From Pirellulales bacterium (GTDB lineage: Bacteria > Planctomycetota > Planctomycetia > Pirellulales > JAEUIK01), in NCBI GenBank assembly GCA_019694435.1, contig JAIBBZ010000036.1:1-56594 (forward strand): DNA of 56,594 nucleotides, written 5' to 3'. A program made the translations under genes and the position numbers. Positions within the stretch are counted from its first letter, which is position 1. Each line of letters begins with the position of its first letter. Of the stretch, positions 47,212 to 56,216 are shown one piece after another. The notes below the pieces were generated by a model. The model was not told where the DNA came from, ran no database searches, and saw nothing but the letters and a program-made list of their open reading frames with translations.

Positions 47212-48603
47212 ATGAACGCTCGACAGTTGGAAAAACTCGGGGTCCCACGCTATGCGTTCAAGACCGCGTTGCTCGCGATTCAGCAGGCCGCGGCCGCGGG
47301 CCAGTTGCGCGGGAAGAACCTGAAAGAGACGATTCATGCCATCGTCGCCGCGCCGCAGCAGTATGCGGAGGACGCGGTGTTCGGGCCGCTGGCGCGCGAG
47401 CTCGCCGAAGCCGGACCTGCTCAGCCGCCTGCCGAGCCGATTGCTTACCGCACCTGGGGAACGCAGATCGACGACGCGTCGCATGCCCAGATGCGCCAGG
47501 CGTGTCAATTGCCCGTGGCGCGCGCGGCAGCGTTGATGCCGGATGCGCACGTCGGTTACGGATTGCCGATCGGCGGTGTGCTGGGGCTCGAGAACGCCGT
47601 GGCGCCCTATGCGGTGGGCGTTGATATCGCCTGCCGGATGAAGCTGTCGGTCCTCGACCTGCCGGTCTGGACACTCAAAGACAAATTCAATCTTTACAAA
47701 GAGGCGGTCGAAGGCGGCACCCGGTTCGGCGTGGGCGGCGAATACCGCAAGCCGTTCGATCACGAAGTCATGGACCGCGACTGGTCCATCACGCCAGTCA
47801 CGCGCGAGAATCGTGACAAGGCCTGGCATCAGCTCGGCACCTCGGGGTCCGGGAACCACTTCGTCGAGTTCGGCGTGCTCAAGCTCGAGCTGCCTGACGC
47901 CGAGCTGCGCCTCGATGCCGGCGAGTACGTCGCGCTGCTCAGCCACAGCGGCAGCCGCGGGACTGGCGCCGCGGTGTGTTCGGTGTACAGCAACCTGGCG
48001 CGCGTGCGGCTGCCCAAGCGCTACGAAGACGCCGGCCGGTTGGCCTGGCTCGATCTCGACACGCACGAGGGGCAGGCCTATTGGGCGGCGATGAACCTGA
48101 TGGGCGACTACGCAGCGGCGAATCACGACGTGATCCACCGGCAGGTGAGCAAACTGCTCGGCGCGCAGATCGTGGCCGGGGTCGAAAATCACCACAACTT
48201 TGCCTGGAAAGAGCTCCACGGTGGCCGCGAGCTGATCGTGCATCGCAAAGGCGCGACGCCGGCCGCGCCGGGTCAGCTGGGCGTGATTCCCGGCTCCATG
48301 GCCGATCCGGCTTACGTCGTTCGCGGGCGCGGCAATCCGGAGAGCTTGATGTCGGCCTCGCACGGTGCTGGCCGGCGAATGTCGCGCACCGCCGCGCGCG
48401 ATAAGTATCGCTTCAAGGCTGTACAGGCCGACCTGGCCCGCCGCGGGATTCGCGTCTTGTCGGCCGGTGCCGACGAGGTTCCCGGCGTCTACAAGGACAT
48501 CCGCCAGGTGATGGCCGAACAGTCCGACCTGGTCGACGTGGTTGCCGAATTTCAGCCGAAAATCGTCAAGATGAGCGACGACGGGAGCAAGGCAGAGGAC
48601 TGA
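47212..48603 (+). CDS. RtcB family RNA-splicing ligase
   Basis: A 463-residue RtcB-family protein that would join 3'-phosphate (or cyclic phosphate) to 5'-OH RNA ends with GTP and Mn. Conserved parts are LMPDAHVGYGLPIGGVL (Asp and His), VGVDIACRMKLSV (Cys141, with Ala and Arg instead of the Gly-C-G of DIGCGM), TSGSGNHFVEFGV, LLSHSGSRGTGA, VENHHNFAWKE, VHRKGATPAAP and SASHGAGRRMSRTAA (the guanylylated His). All metal and guanylylation His/Cys residues are present. No archease or RtcA gene is adjacent. The start at 47212 has no strong ribosome-binding site. It is probably one of the RtcB paralog subfamilies rather than the E. coli-like one. Confidence 0.92.
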   Translation: MNARQLEKLGVPRYAFKTALLAIQQAAAAGQLRGKNLKETIHAIVAAPQQYAEDAVFGPLARELAEAGPAQPPAEPIAYRTWGTQIDDASHAQMRQACQLPVARAAALMPDAHVGYGLPIGGVLGLENAVAPYAVGVDIACRMKLSVLDLPVWTLKDKFNLYKEAVEGGTRFGVGGEYRKPFDHEVMDRDWSITPVTRENRDKAWHQLGTSGSGNHFVEFGVLKLELPDAELRLDAGEYVALLSHSGSRGTGAAVCSVYSNLARVRLPKRYEDAGRLAWLDLDTHEGQAYWAAMNLMGDYAAANHDVIHRQVSKLLGAQIVAGVENHHNFAWKELHGGRELIVHRKGATPAAPGQLGVIPGSMADPAYVVRGRGNPESLMSASHGAGRRMSRTAARDKYRFKAVQADLARRGIRVLSAGADEVPGVYKDIRQVMAEQSDLVDVVAEFQPKIVKMSDDGSKAED

Positions 48604-48636
48604 CGCCTGTCCGCCGGCGCTTGTCGAGGCACGCCG

Positions 48637-49140
48637 CTACCAGCGCGGCGCGCTGCCGAACATTCGCCGCAAGAGGGCGATCTGGCCAGTGTGCACCATC
48701 TCGTGGCGCGCACACCAGAGAATCGCGCCGAGCTTCGTGATGAACAACGGGTGCGGCGGATCGCCGGCACTTTCGTCCAGTTCCGCGTCGGTGAGCGTCG
48801 GCAGTAAGCGGAGCGCGGCGACGTGCACGCGCTGCAGCGCCGCGCGGATCTCCGCAGGCGTGGGATTCGCCTGCGGGTCGGCCTGAGGTTGTGAACCGCG
48901 GCCGAACGCCTGGCGAAATGCGGTCGAGATCAATGCCTCATCTTCCGGCTGCTCACCCCGGATGCGTTTCAAGACAAGCCCGTACTCGGCCACGGCCAGG
49001 TGCCCAGCTTGCCAGGCGACGTGTGTCACGCCTGCGGCAGGCAGCCGAAACCACAGCTCGTCCGGCAAGTCGGCGATCGTCATGTTGGTGTATTCGCGTG
49101 CTGCGATGAGCTGATCGATGGCGAGCGTGAGTGGCGACAT
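48637..49140 (-). CDS. DinB family (damage-inducible-like) protein
   Basis: A 167-residue four-helix bundle of the DinB/YfiT type. The first helix is SPLTLAIDQLIAAREYTNMT. The metal-binding histidines are in VTHVAWQAGHLAVAEYG and in the late HEMVHTGQIALLRRM (H-x3-H). Such proteins often bind zinc and act as small thiol transferases or are of unknown role; DinB here is only a family name. I start at the ATG at 49140; an upstream ATG at 49179 would add 13 residues. It lies on the minus strand between the plus-strand RtcB and VOC genes. Confidence 0.85.
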   Translation of the reverse strand: MSPLTLAIDQLIAAREYTNMTIADLPDELWFRLPAAGVTHVAWQAGHLAVAEYGLVLKRIRGEQPEDEALISTAFRQAFGRGSQPQADPQANPTPAEIRAALQRVHVAALRLLPTLTDAELDESAGDPPHPLFITKLGAILWCARHEMVHTGQIALLRRMFGSAPRW

Positions 49141-49273
49141 CGTGTTCTGCGACTGGGGATGGAGGTTTGGTGGCGGCATTGTAGAAAGGCGAGTAAGATC
49201 GTGTCGAGCCGCAGCCCGAGGGGACCGATGTGAGTGAAACGGATCCGAGCAATTCGCCAGGGCACCCAGCGAA

Positions 49274-49669
49274 ATGTCCGTGCCAATCATCTTTCCTTGT
49301 CTGGACGACAGCGACGCGCCGGCGGCGATCGAATGGCTGGTGAATGCCTTCGGTTTTTCCAAACACATGTCCACAATGATCCCGGACGGCCAGGTGGCGC
49401 ATACCGAACTAAGCCTGGGCCCTGCGGTGATCATGCTGAGCTCCGCCAGGCCGGACCGAGGCTGGGTGAGCCCGCGCGATTTGCAGGCCTTGAGTCAACT
49501 GGTGTCGGTGACGATCGACGATCCCGACGCTCGCTTTTCCCAGGCCAGGTCGGCCGGCGCGACCATTCTGCAAGACGTACGCAACAAAGCCCACGGTTCG
49601 CGCGGCGACCTGGAAGGCAATCAGTGGTACTTCGGCACCTACCGGCCCGGCGCCTCCTGGACGAAATGA
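49274..49669 (+). CDS. VOC (glyoxalase/bleomycin-resistance) superfamily protein
   Basis: A 131-residue protein with a single VOC module: PCLDDSDAPAAIEWLVNAFG at the N-terminus, HTELSLGPAVIMLSS, and the C-terminal DLEGNQWYFGTYRP. The beta-alpha-beta-beta-beta arrangement and the closing E-x-N-W-Y pattern are typical of glyoxalase-like (YkcA/PhnB-like) domains. The substrate is unknown. The start ATG is at 49274. It precedes the potassium-channel gene by 76 bases on the same strand. Confidence 0.87.
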   Translation: MSVPIIFPCLDDSDAPAAIEWLVNAFGFSKHMSTMIPDGQVAHTELSLGPAVIMLSSARPDRGWVSPRDLQALSQLVSVTIDDPDARFSQARSAGATILQDVRNKAHGSRGDLEGNQWYFGTYRPGASWTK

Positions 49670-49745
49670 GGCGGCCGAGCGGTCGTGCGGCTTGCCAGGT
49701 TGTGTCGAGGGTGGCTGCCCTCAACGAGGCCAGGAGGCTTGGCAC

Positions 49746-50738
49746 ATGCCCTTAGGCGGTGTTGCCCGCATCGTGGTGCTGTTGGCGTTGTTGCCGCTGT
49801 TCGGCACGATCGGCTTTCGAATCATCGAGGGCTGGCCGTGGTTCGACTGCCTGTACATGTCCGTCACGACGATCACGACGGTCGGCTTCATGGAGGTGCA
49901 TCCGCTGTCGACGGCGGGGCGGATCTTTGTGATGACCTACCTGATCGTCGGGTTGGGAGTGTTCTTTTTCGGCGTTGTGCAACTGGGCGAGATGGTCGTC
50001 CGGATCGAATTGACACACTGGTTGGAGAAGCGCCGCATGGATTCGACCATTCGCACGCTCAAGGGGCATTTCATCGTCTGCGGCTATGGCCGCATGGGAC
50101 AAGCGTTGTGCCGCCAAATGGCGGCCAAGCGCATGCCGTTTGTCGTCATCGACCGCGACGAGTCGCTTGTGAGCAGCTCGCTCGCCGATGGCTGGCCGGC
50201 TTTGGCGGGCGACGCCACGGACGATCACGTCTTGCAAAGTGCGGGCATTGAACGGGCGCGAGGACTCGCGGCTGTGCTGGCGAGCGATGCAGACAACCTG
50301 TACATCGTGCTGTCCGCGCGGCTGCTGTCGAAAGACCTGATGATCATTTCCCGGGCCGAGGACGATTCGAGTGTCGCCAAGCTCAAGAAGGCGGGCGCCG
50401 ACCGCGTGATGACGCTGTTCGAGACGAGTGCCGCACGGATGGCACATCTGCTCGTCAACCCCAACGTCGAGGAGTTCTTCGAGATCTTCCGCACCGAGGG
50501 AACGGCACTCGACCTGGCCGAGATTCACGTCTCGCAGAACAGTGTCTATGCCGGGCGGCGGCTCGCCGAAACCGATCTGCGCAATCGGGGCGTAATCGTG
50601 GTGGGCATCCGGCAGGGCAGCGGCAATTTGGTGCTACCGCCTCCCAGCTCAATCGAGATTCAAATCGACGACCGGCTGATTGTGCTGGGCCGTGCCGACG
50701 CAATCGCCGAGCTGATGCGGGCCGGAGGCTCTGAGTAA
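49746..50738 (+). CDS. Single-pore potassium channel with cytosolic RCK (TrkA-like) domain
   Basis: A 330-residue channel. The two membrane helices flank a pore loop: VVLLALLPLFGTIGFRIIEG, then LYMSVTTITTVGFMEVHP with the TVGF selectivity filter (Phe instead of the Tyr of TVGYG), then RIFVMTYLIVGLGVFFFGVV. The cytosolic part is a TrkA_N domain (HFIVCGYGRMGQALCRQMAA, the GxGxxG NAD site), a helical part and a TrkA_C-like end (VIVVGIRQGSGNLVLPPP). The ATG at 49746 has AGGAGG 8 bases upstream, a very good ribosome-binding site that rejects a longer start at 49692. It probably gates by nucleotide or calcium; that is inference. Confidence 0.94.
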   Translation: MPLGGVARIVVLLALLPLFGTIGFRIIEGWPWFDCLYMSVTTITTVGFMEVHPLSTAGRIFVMTYLIVGLGVFFFGVVQLGEMVVRIELTHWLEKRRMDSTIRTLKGHFIVCGYGRMGQALCRQMAAKRMPFVVIDRDESLVSSSLADGWPALAGDATDDHVLQSAGIERARGLAAVLASDADNLYIVLSARLLSKDLMIISRAEDDSSVAKLKKAGADRVMTLFETSAARMAHLLVNPNVEEFFEIFRTEGTALDLAEIHVSQNSVYAGRRLAETDLRNRGVIVVGIRQGSGNLVLPPPSSIEIQIDDRLIVLGRADAIAELMRAGGSE

Positions 50739-50838
50739 GGCCGCAACTCCCATCTGGGATTATAGATACGGCGATCTGTGCCGTCAGGAATCTACCGGTT
50801 CATCGCACCCTATATCGGTGGCTGCGACAAAGTGTGTC

Positions 50839-50883
50839 TTGAACCGCTCAGATCGCCGACCTAAGATACCTACCGGTCGGTAT
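50839..50883 (+). promoter_or_regulatory. Promoter with TetR-type palindromic operator
   Basis: TTGAAC (50839-50844) and TAAGAT (50862-50867) are separated by exactly 17 bases and form a sigma-70-type promoter (four of six matches each). ATACCTACCGGTCGGTAT (50866-50883) overlaps the -10 end and is an 18-base near-palindrome with 16 matches. TACCGGTCGGTA-type sites are typical operators of TetR/AcrR repressors. It lies 68 bases before the TetR start, suggesting autorepression that also covers the downstream RND genes. A partial copy, CTACCGGT, occurs at 50792-50799. Confidence 0.6.
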
Positions 50884-50951
50884 GCATTTGGGTGAATGTT
50901 TGCGCTAAGTGCCTGTTGTTGGGTGTTTGGGACGTTTGGGTTGAGGTAGCC

Positions 50952-51590
50952 ATGTCGGCAGAGGCCACAAGCACCACAAATAACTCTAGCGCCCTAATGA
51001 TTGCGCAGGCGGCCGCCCGACTGATGGCCGCCAAGGGGTATGACGCCACTTCGGTGCGCGACATCGTCGAGGCCTGTCACGTCACCAAGCCGACCCTGTA
51101 CTACTACTTCAAGAGCAAGAAGGGTCTCGCGCAAGCGCTCGTCACCGTGCCCATGACGGCATTGGTCGACGCCCTGCATACGATTCTCGCGGACGATCGA
51201 GCGGGACGCGACAAGCTCGTCGGAATGGTTGAGACCCAGTTTGTCTTTTGCCGCGAGAACCCGGATCGGGCTCGCTTTGTCTATGCGTTGTTCTTCGGTC
51301 CAGCGGGGACCGAGATGTCACAAGAGCTGGCCGGGTTCGGGCAGCAGATTGCCGAGGCCATCGAGCACGCCGTCTTGCAGTCGGTCGCCGAAGGGGCGCT
51401 CGACGGTGCCCGTGTCGAGCGTTGCGTCGCCGCGGTACGCGGAGCGGTGGCGATTTCCACGATGGACCACCTCTACCGTGATCGGCCCTTGGGTCCCGAG
51501 CTCGCCGGCCAGATCGTCGACGACCTGTTTCGAGGATTCGCGGCAAGCGTCGAGCTTGTGCCCGATCGCTCCGCGGGAGTGTCCCCATAA
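50952..51590 (+). CDS. TetR/AcrR family transcriptional regulator
   Basis: A 212-residue repressor. The TetR HTH is at residues 15-60: MIAQAAARLMAAKGYDATSV and RDIVEACHVTKPTLYYYFKS followed by KKGLAQAL. The Cys in the recognition region and the Y-Y-Y-F-x-S end are characteristic of the family. The rest is a helical ligand-binding domain (ENPDRARFVYALFFGPAGTE). The ATG at 50952 has GAGG 5 bases upstream, which rejects the start at 50892. It is followed after 3 bases by the RND adaptor and presumably represses its own operon through the palindrome upstream. The ligand is unknown. Confidence 0.95.
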   Translation: MSAEATSTTNNSSALMIAQAAARLMAAKGYDATSVRDIVEACHVTKPTLYYYFKSKKGLAQALVTVPMTALVDALHTILADDRAGRDKLVGMVETQFVFCRENPDRARFVYALFFGPAGTEMSQELAGFGQQIAEAIEHAVLQSVAEGALDGARVERCVAAVRGAVAISTMDHLYRDRPLGPELAGQIVDDLFRGFAASVELVPDRSAGVSP

Positions 51591-51593
51591 GCC

Positions 51594-52937
51594 ATGAGCC
51601 ATCGATTTGCTTCCCTGTTCGCTGTCGCACTCGCGGGATCGCTGCTGCCGGCTACGGGCTGCCACCAGGCGGCTTCGCTTGAGGAAACCGCCGAGAAGCC
51701 GCCCGTCAACATCACGGTTGCCAAGGCCGAGGCCCGGATGCTCGACACGTCGATCGGCGTCGTCGGCACGCTCAAGGGCTGGGAAGAGGTCGAGATCAGC
51801 GCCAAGCGCTCGGGGCACGTGCTGAAGACGCCGCACGACGTCGGCGACCGGGTCAAGCCCGCCGAGGTACTGGTGCAGCTCGACCCGGTCGACACGGACC
51901 TCATGTTGCAGCAGGCCGAGCGTCGCTTGCAGGCCGAGTTGGCCCGGCTGGGCGTCGACGAAACGCCGCGCGAAGACTTCGACGTGCGGACGGTGCCCCA
52001 GGTGATCCAGGCCCAGGTGGCGTACGATCGGGCAGTCGACCGCCTGAATCGGCAAAAGAAACTGAAACAGCAAAACGTCAGCACAGACGAAGTCTTTCTC
52101 GACGCGGAATTCGGCATGCGCGAGGCTCAGGCAGCCCTCGAAACGGCAACGCTCGCCGCGCGCACGACTTTGGCGATGGCCCAGGCGGCCAATGTCGAGG
52201 TCCAGGTTGCCAGCCAGGCTCGTCGTGACATGGACATCGCTGCGCCCGAGCCTTCGCTGGTGCCCGAAGGAATCAGTGGCCCGCTGGTCTATGCCATTAC
52301 CAAGCGCAACGCCACCGAAGGGCAGATGATTCAGCCGGGCGATCCGGTGGCGCATCTGGTGATCGAAGATCCGCTCCGGGCTTGGGCCAATGTGCCGGAG
52401 AGATATGCGCCCTATGTGACGGCCGGACAAGTCGTGAAATTCACCGTGGCCTCGCATCCCGACCGCGTCTTCGAGGGCGCGATCCGGTGGGTGAACCCAG
52501 CGGTGGACGAGCGGTCGCGGACCTTCGTGGTCGAGGTGCTGATTCATAACACCGATCGCGCCCTGCGCCCGGGCAGTTTTGCCAAGCTCGACATCGTGGT
52601 GCAGCGCACTGAGCGCACGGTTGTGCCCGCCGAGTCGGTCGTCCGCTTCGCCGGCGTGACCAAGCTGTTCGTGGTTCGCGATCAAAAGGCGGTCGAGGTG
52701 CCGGTTTCGACCGGGCCCTTGCACGAGGGCTGGCTGGAAGTAGCGGGCGAGGTGCATGCCGACGACGTCGTCGTGACCTCGGGCCAAAGTCAGTTGGCCG
52801 ATGGCGCGGCAGTCGTCGTGCGTGCGTCGTCGTCGCCCGAACAGCCGGCCGCGGCGCAAACGGCGACCGCCCCGCATCCGCAGTCGAAGGTCGCGGACGA
52901 TGCGGCGGCCGAGTCGGCACCGTCCCCCGATGCCTGA
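51594..52937 (+). CDS. RND efflux pump membrane-fusion (adaptor) protein
   Basis: A 447-residue periplasmic adaptor (AcrA/MexA class). The N-terminus is a probable lipoprotein signal (VALAGSLLPATGCHQ). The lipoyl half is EEVEISAKRSGHVLKTPHD; the coiled coil of about 60 residues follows (VDTDLMLQQAERRLQAELAR) and the second half is RDMDIAAPEPSLVPE. The beta-barrel domain shows PDRVFEGAIRWVNPAVDERS and LRPGSFAKLDIVVQRTERTV, as in HlyD/AcrA. The C-terminus has an Ala/Pro/Ser-rich tail. It starts 3 bases after the TetR stop and lies 19 bases before the AcrB-type gene, giving a tetR-adaptor-pump operon. No outer-membrane channel gene follows. Confidence 0.94.
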   Translation: MSHRFASLFAVALAGSLLPATGCHQAASLEETAEKPPVNITVAKAEARMLDTSIGVVGTLKGWEEVEISAKRSGHVLKTPHDVGDRVKPAEVLVQLDPVDTDLMLQQAERRLQAELARLGVDETPREDFDVRTVPQVIQAQVAYDRAVDRLNRQKKLKQQNVSTDEVFLDAEFGMREAQAALETATLAARTTLAMAQAANVEVQVASQARRDMDIAAPEPSLVPEGISGPLVYAITKRNATEGQMIQPGDPVAHLVIEDPLRAWANVPERYAPYVTAGQVVKFTVASHPDRVFEGAIRWVNPAVDERSRTFVVEVLIHNTDRALRPGSFAKLDIVVQRTERTVVPAESVVRFAGVTKLFVVRDQKAVEVPVSTGPLHEGWLEVAGEVHADDVVVTSGQSQLADGAAVVVRASSSPEQPAAAQTATAPHPQSKVADDAAAESAPSPDA

Positions 52938-52955
52938 GCCGCGAGCAGAGTTGTC

Positions 52956-55900
52956 ATGAATCTGTCCGAAATCTGCATTCGCCGGCCGGTCTTCGCCTGG
53001 GTCCTGGTGTCGTGGCCCGTGGTCCTAGGGCTTCTGTCGTATTTTCGCCTCGGCGTCGATCTGTTTCCGAACGTCGACTTTCCGGTCTGCGTCGTCACCA
53101 CGACCCTACCCGGCGCCAGCGCCGAGGAGATGGAAACCTCGGTCACCAAGGTAATCGAAGACGCGGTGAACACGATTTCGGGCGTCGATTCGATCCGGTC
53201 GACTAGTGGCGAGGGCATCTCGCTGGTGATCGTGCAATTCGCTCTCACCAAGAACGGCGACGTCGGGGCGCAGGAGGTGCGCGACAAGATCGGCACGATT
53301 CTCGCGCTGCTGCCCGAGGGTAGCGATCCGCCGGTGGTCGACCGCTTCGATACCGAGGCGATGCCGATCATGACCGTGGTCGTCTCGGGAAATCGCGACT
53401 TGCGCGAGATCACCGAGATTGCACGGCGCCAGGTCAAGGAACAGATCGAGACGGTCAGCGGTGTCGGCGCGGCCATGCTGCTCGGCGGCCGCCAACGGAG
53501 CATCAACGTGACGGTCGATCCCGACCGCTTGATTGCATACGGCCTGTCGATCGAAGACGTGAAGCTGGCGCTGCAGCGGCAGAATCTCGAGGTGCCCGGC
53601 GGGCGGGTCGACGAAGGGGCCCGCGAACTCGTCGTGCGGACGCTGGGCCGATTGAACACGGCCGAGCAATTCAACGATCTGATCATTACCGATCGCGACG
53701 GTTACCCGGTGCGCGTCCGCGACGTGGGGGAAGCGGTCGAGGGCGTGGAAGAGCCTCGCTCGCTATCGCGCCTCAACGGCCGCGACGCCGTCAGCGTGAT
53801 CGTGCAGAAGCAGTCGGGCACCAATGTCGTCACCGTGACCGATGCGGTCCACAAGCGGCTCAATCGCGTCAAGGGCGCGCTGCCGCCGGACATCAAGATG
53901 GAAATCATCCGCGATCAATCGCGATGGGTTCGCAAGTCGATCGAGGAAGTGCAGTTTCACCTGTTGCTGGCCGGCGTGCTGGTGTCGGCCACGATCATGC
54001 TCTTCATCCGCGATTGGCGCACGACGCTGATCGCCACCTTGGCCATCCCGACGTCGATCGTGCCCACGTTCGCCTTCATGTACTACATGGGCTTCACGCT
54101 CAACAATATCACCATGTTGGGCCTGATTTTGGCCATTGGCATCGTGATCGACGATGCGGTAGTCGTGCATGAAAACATCTTCCGGCTGATGGAAGAAGAC
54201 GGGCTCAACGGCATGGAAGCCGCGCGGCGCGGCACGCGCGAGATCGCCTTGCCGGTTATGGCCACCAGCCTATCGCTGGTGATCATCTTCGTGCCGCTCG
54301 CCTTCATGGGGGGGATCGTCGGCCGCTTCTTCTCGAGCTTCGGCCTCACCGTGGCTTTCGCGATCACGATGAGCCTGTTCGTGTCGTTCACGCTCACGCC
54401 GATGCTCTGCAGCCGGTTCCTCAAGCTCGAAGCGGATCACTCAGGCAAGGCGAAGTCGAAGTCGGGCTTCGTCTGGCGCAACCTCGACAAATGGTACGGC
54501 CGTTTGCTCGCCTGGTCGTTGCGCCATCGGTTCGCGATTGTCGCTTTGACCATCCTCACGTTCTTTAGCACGGTGCCGATCGGCCGGATCATGGGCCTGA
54601 ATCTGATTCCGCGCGACGATCAAAGCGAATACGAAGTGGCCATCACCACGCCCGAAGGCTACACACTGCAGCGCACGGCGGCCATTCTGACCGAACTCGA
54701 GCACCGGCTGCACAAGGTGCGCGGCACCGTTTACACGTTCAGCTCGGTCGGTACGTTCGGCCGCAACGGCAAGGGCCAAGGCGCCGTGACGACTGGCACC
54801 GTGTACGTGCGCATGAAGGAACTCGAGGACCGTGAGTACTCGCAGTTCGTCGTGCAGGAAGAAGTGCGCCGCATGATGGTCGAATACCCCGACCTGCGCG
54901 CGGGCGTTAACGACGTGTCGCCATTCCAGGGCGGCGGCCGGGCCCAGGTCTTTCAAGTCGAGCTCAACGGGCCCGACCTGGAGAAGCTCGCCGAATACGC
55001 CACCGAGCTCAAGGGCAAGCTCGCCGAGGCCGGCGGCATCAGCGATCTCGACACGACCCTGTCGCTGCGCAATCCCGAGCTGCAGGTGGTCGTCGATCGA
55101 GAGGCCGCCAGCGATTTGGGAATCTCGGTCGGCGCGGTGGCCGACACGTTGCGCGTGCTCGTGGGCGGGATGATCGTGTCGAGTTTCCGTGAGCAGGGCC
55201 AGCAATACGATATCTGGCTCCGCGCCCAGGCACGTGACCGCTCGTCGATCGAGGATCTGTACGGTCTCACAGTGGCGTCGCCCGCCGTGGGGCCCGTGTC
55301 CGTTTCGAATCTGGCCGACGTGGTCGAGCGCCGCGGACCAAGCGTCATCGAGCGCAAGGATCGCCAGCGCATTGTCACCGTGTTGGGCAATCCATCGGGC
55401 ATTGCACTGGGCGATTGCGTCGAGCGGGCGCGCAAATACATGGCCGACATGAAGCTGCCGCCAGAATACTCGGTCAGCTTCGGCGGGCAGGCCGAGACGC
55501 TCGGCGAGACCGTTTATTTCCTCGGCATCGCCGTGCTGATGTCGATCGTCTTCATGTACCTGATTCTCGCGGCCCAATTCGAAAGCTGGACGCAGCCGGT
55601 CGCCATCCTCATGGCCCTGCCCGTGACGTTGCCTTTCGCGCTGCTGTCGCTGGTGCTGGCGCGCACGCCGATGGACATCTACGCGATGTTCGGGCTGTTC
55701 ATGTTGATCGGCATCGTCAAGAAGAACGGCATCTTGCAGGTCGACTGCACTAACCAGTTGCGCGCCCAGGGACGCAATCTGTTCGAGGCCATTCTCGAGG
55801 CCAATCACACCCGGTTACGGCCGATCTTGATGACGACCGTGATGCTCGTCGCGGCGATGATCCCCATCGCGCTCGGCCAGGGGCCGGGCGCCGGCGCCCG

Positions 55901-56216
55901 CGCAAGCATGGCCAAGGTCATCATCGGCGGCCAGTCCCTGTCGCTGGTGCTGGCATTGATCGTCACGCCCGTGTTCTATCACCTGCTCGACGGGTTGGTG
56001 CGTTTCGCGTATCGCCACGGGCTGAGGTTCTCAGTCGAGCACGAACCGTCGCGTAGCGCGGCCGCAGATTCCCCAGGTGCTGCCGAGGCAGCCGCGGCCG
56101 AGAACGGCGCAGCCTTAGCCGGCAACGGGGTCAAAGACGGTGCGACCGCAGGCGCCGGAAACGGCTCGCACGATCTGGGCGAGCACGCAGGCCGCGAGCA
56201 CCAATCGGTGGGCTGA
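52956..56216 (+). CDS. RND family (AcrB/MdtB-type) multidrug efflux permease
   Basis: A 1086-residue RND pump of the HAE1 group. The start SEICIRRPVFAWVLVSWPVV is followed by a porter domain with ASAEEMETSVTKVIEDAVN. Helix 4 carries AIGIVIDDAVVVHENIFRLM (the two acidic residues of the proton relay), and helix 10 carries LFMLIGIVKKNGILQVDCTN (the relay lysine). Between them are the second porter domain and the AAQFESWTQPVAILMALPVT region. The C-terminus has an unusual 60-residue Ala/Gly/Glu/Asn-rich tail after the last helix. It acts with the adaptor at 51594-52937 and an outer-membrane channel encoded elsewhere. The start at 52956 is supported by the conserved RND N-terminus. Confidence 0.97.
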   Translation: MNLSEICIRRPVFAWVLVSWPVVLGLLSYFRLGVDLFPNVDFPVCVVTTTLPGASAEEMETSVTKVIEDAVNTISGVDSIRSTSGEGISLVIVQFALTKNGDVGAQEVRDKIGTILALLPEGSDPPVVDRFDTEAMPIMTVVVSGNRDLREITEIARRQVKEQIETVSGVGAAMLLGGRQRSINVTVDPDRLIAYGLSIEDVKLALQRQNLEVPGGRVDEGARELVVRTLGRLNTAEQFNDLIITDRDGYPVRVRDVGEAVEGVEEPRSLSRLNGRDAVSVIVQKQSGTNVVTVTDAVHKRLNRVKGALPPDIKMEIIRDQSRWVRKSIEEVQFHLLLAGVLVSATIMLFIRDWRTTLIATLAIPTSIVPTFAFMYYMGFTLNNITMLGLILAIGIVIDDAVVVHENIFRLMEEDGLNGMEAARRGTREIALPVMATSLSLVIIFVPLAFMGGIVGRFFSSFGLTVAFAITMSLFVSFTLTPMLCSRFLKLEADHSGKAKSKSGFVWRNLDKWYGRLLAWSLRHRFAIVALTILTFFSTVPIGRIMGLNLIPRDDQSEYEVAITTPEGYTLQRTAAILTELEHRLHKVRGTVYTFSSVGTFGRNGKGQGAVTTGTVYVRMKELEDREYSQFVVQEEVRRMMVEYPDLRAGVNDVSPFQGGGRAQVFQVELNGPDLEKLAEYATELKGKLAEAGGISDLDTTLSLRNPELQVVVDREAASDLGISVGAVADTLRVLVGGMIVSSFREQGQQYDIWLRAQARDRSSIEDLYGLTVASPAVGPVSVSNLADVVERRGPSVIERKDRQRIVTVLGNPSGIALGDCVERARKYMADMKLPPEYSVSFGGQAETLGETVYFLGIAVLMSIVFMYLILAAQFESWTQPVAILMALPVTLPFALLSLVLARTPMDIYAMFGLFMLIGIVKKNGILQVDCTNQLRAQGRNLFEAILEANHTRLRPILMTTVMLVAAMIPIALGQGPGAGARASMAKVIIGGQSLSLVLALIVTPVFYHLLDGLVRFAYRHGLRFSVEHEPSRSAAADSPGAAEAAAAENGAALAGNGVKDGATAGAGNGSHDLGEHAGREHQSVG

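Noticed and set aside
51318..52877. 519-aa minus-strand frame over TetR and adaptor genes
   Set aside because: Overlaps two well-supported genes; Arg/His/Leu-rich with no domain.
54441..55808. 455-aa minus-strand frame over the RND pump
   Set aside because: Antisense to the conserved AcrB-type gene; composition is typical of a shadow frame.
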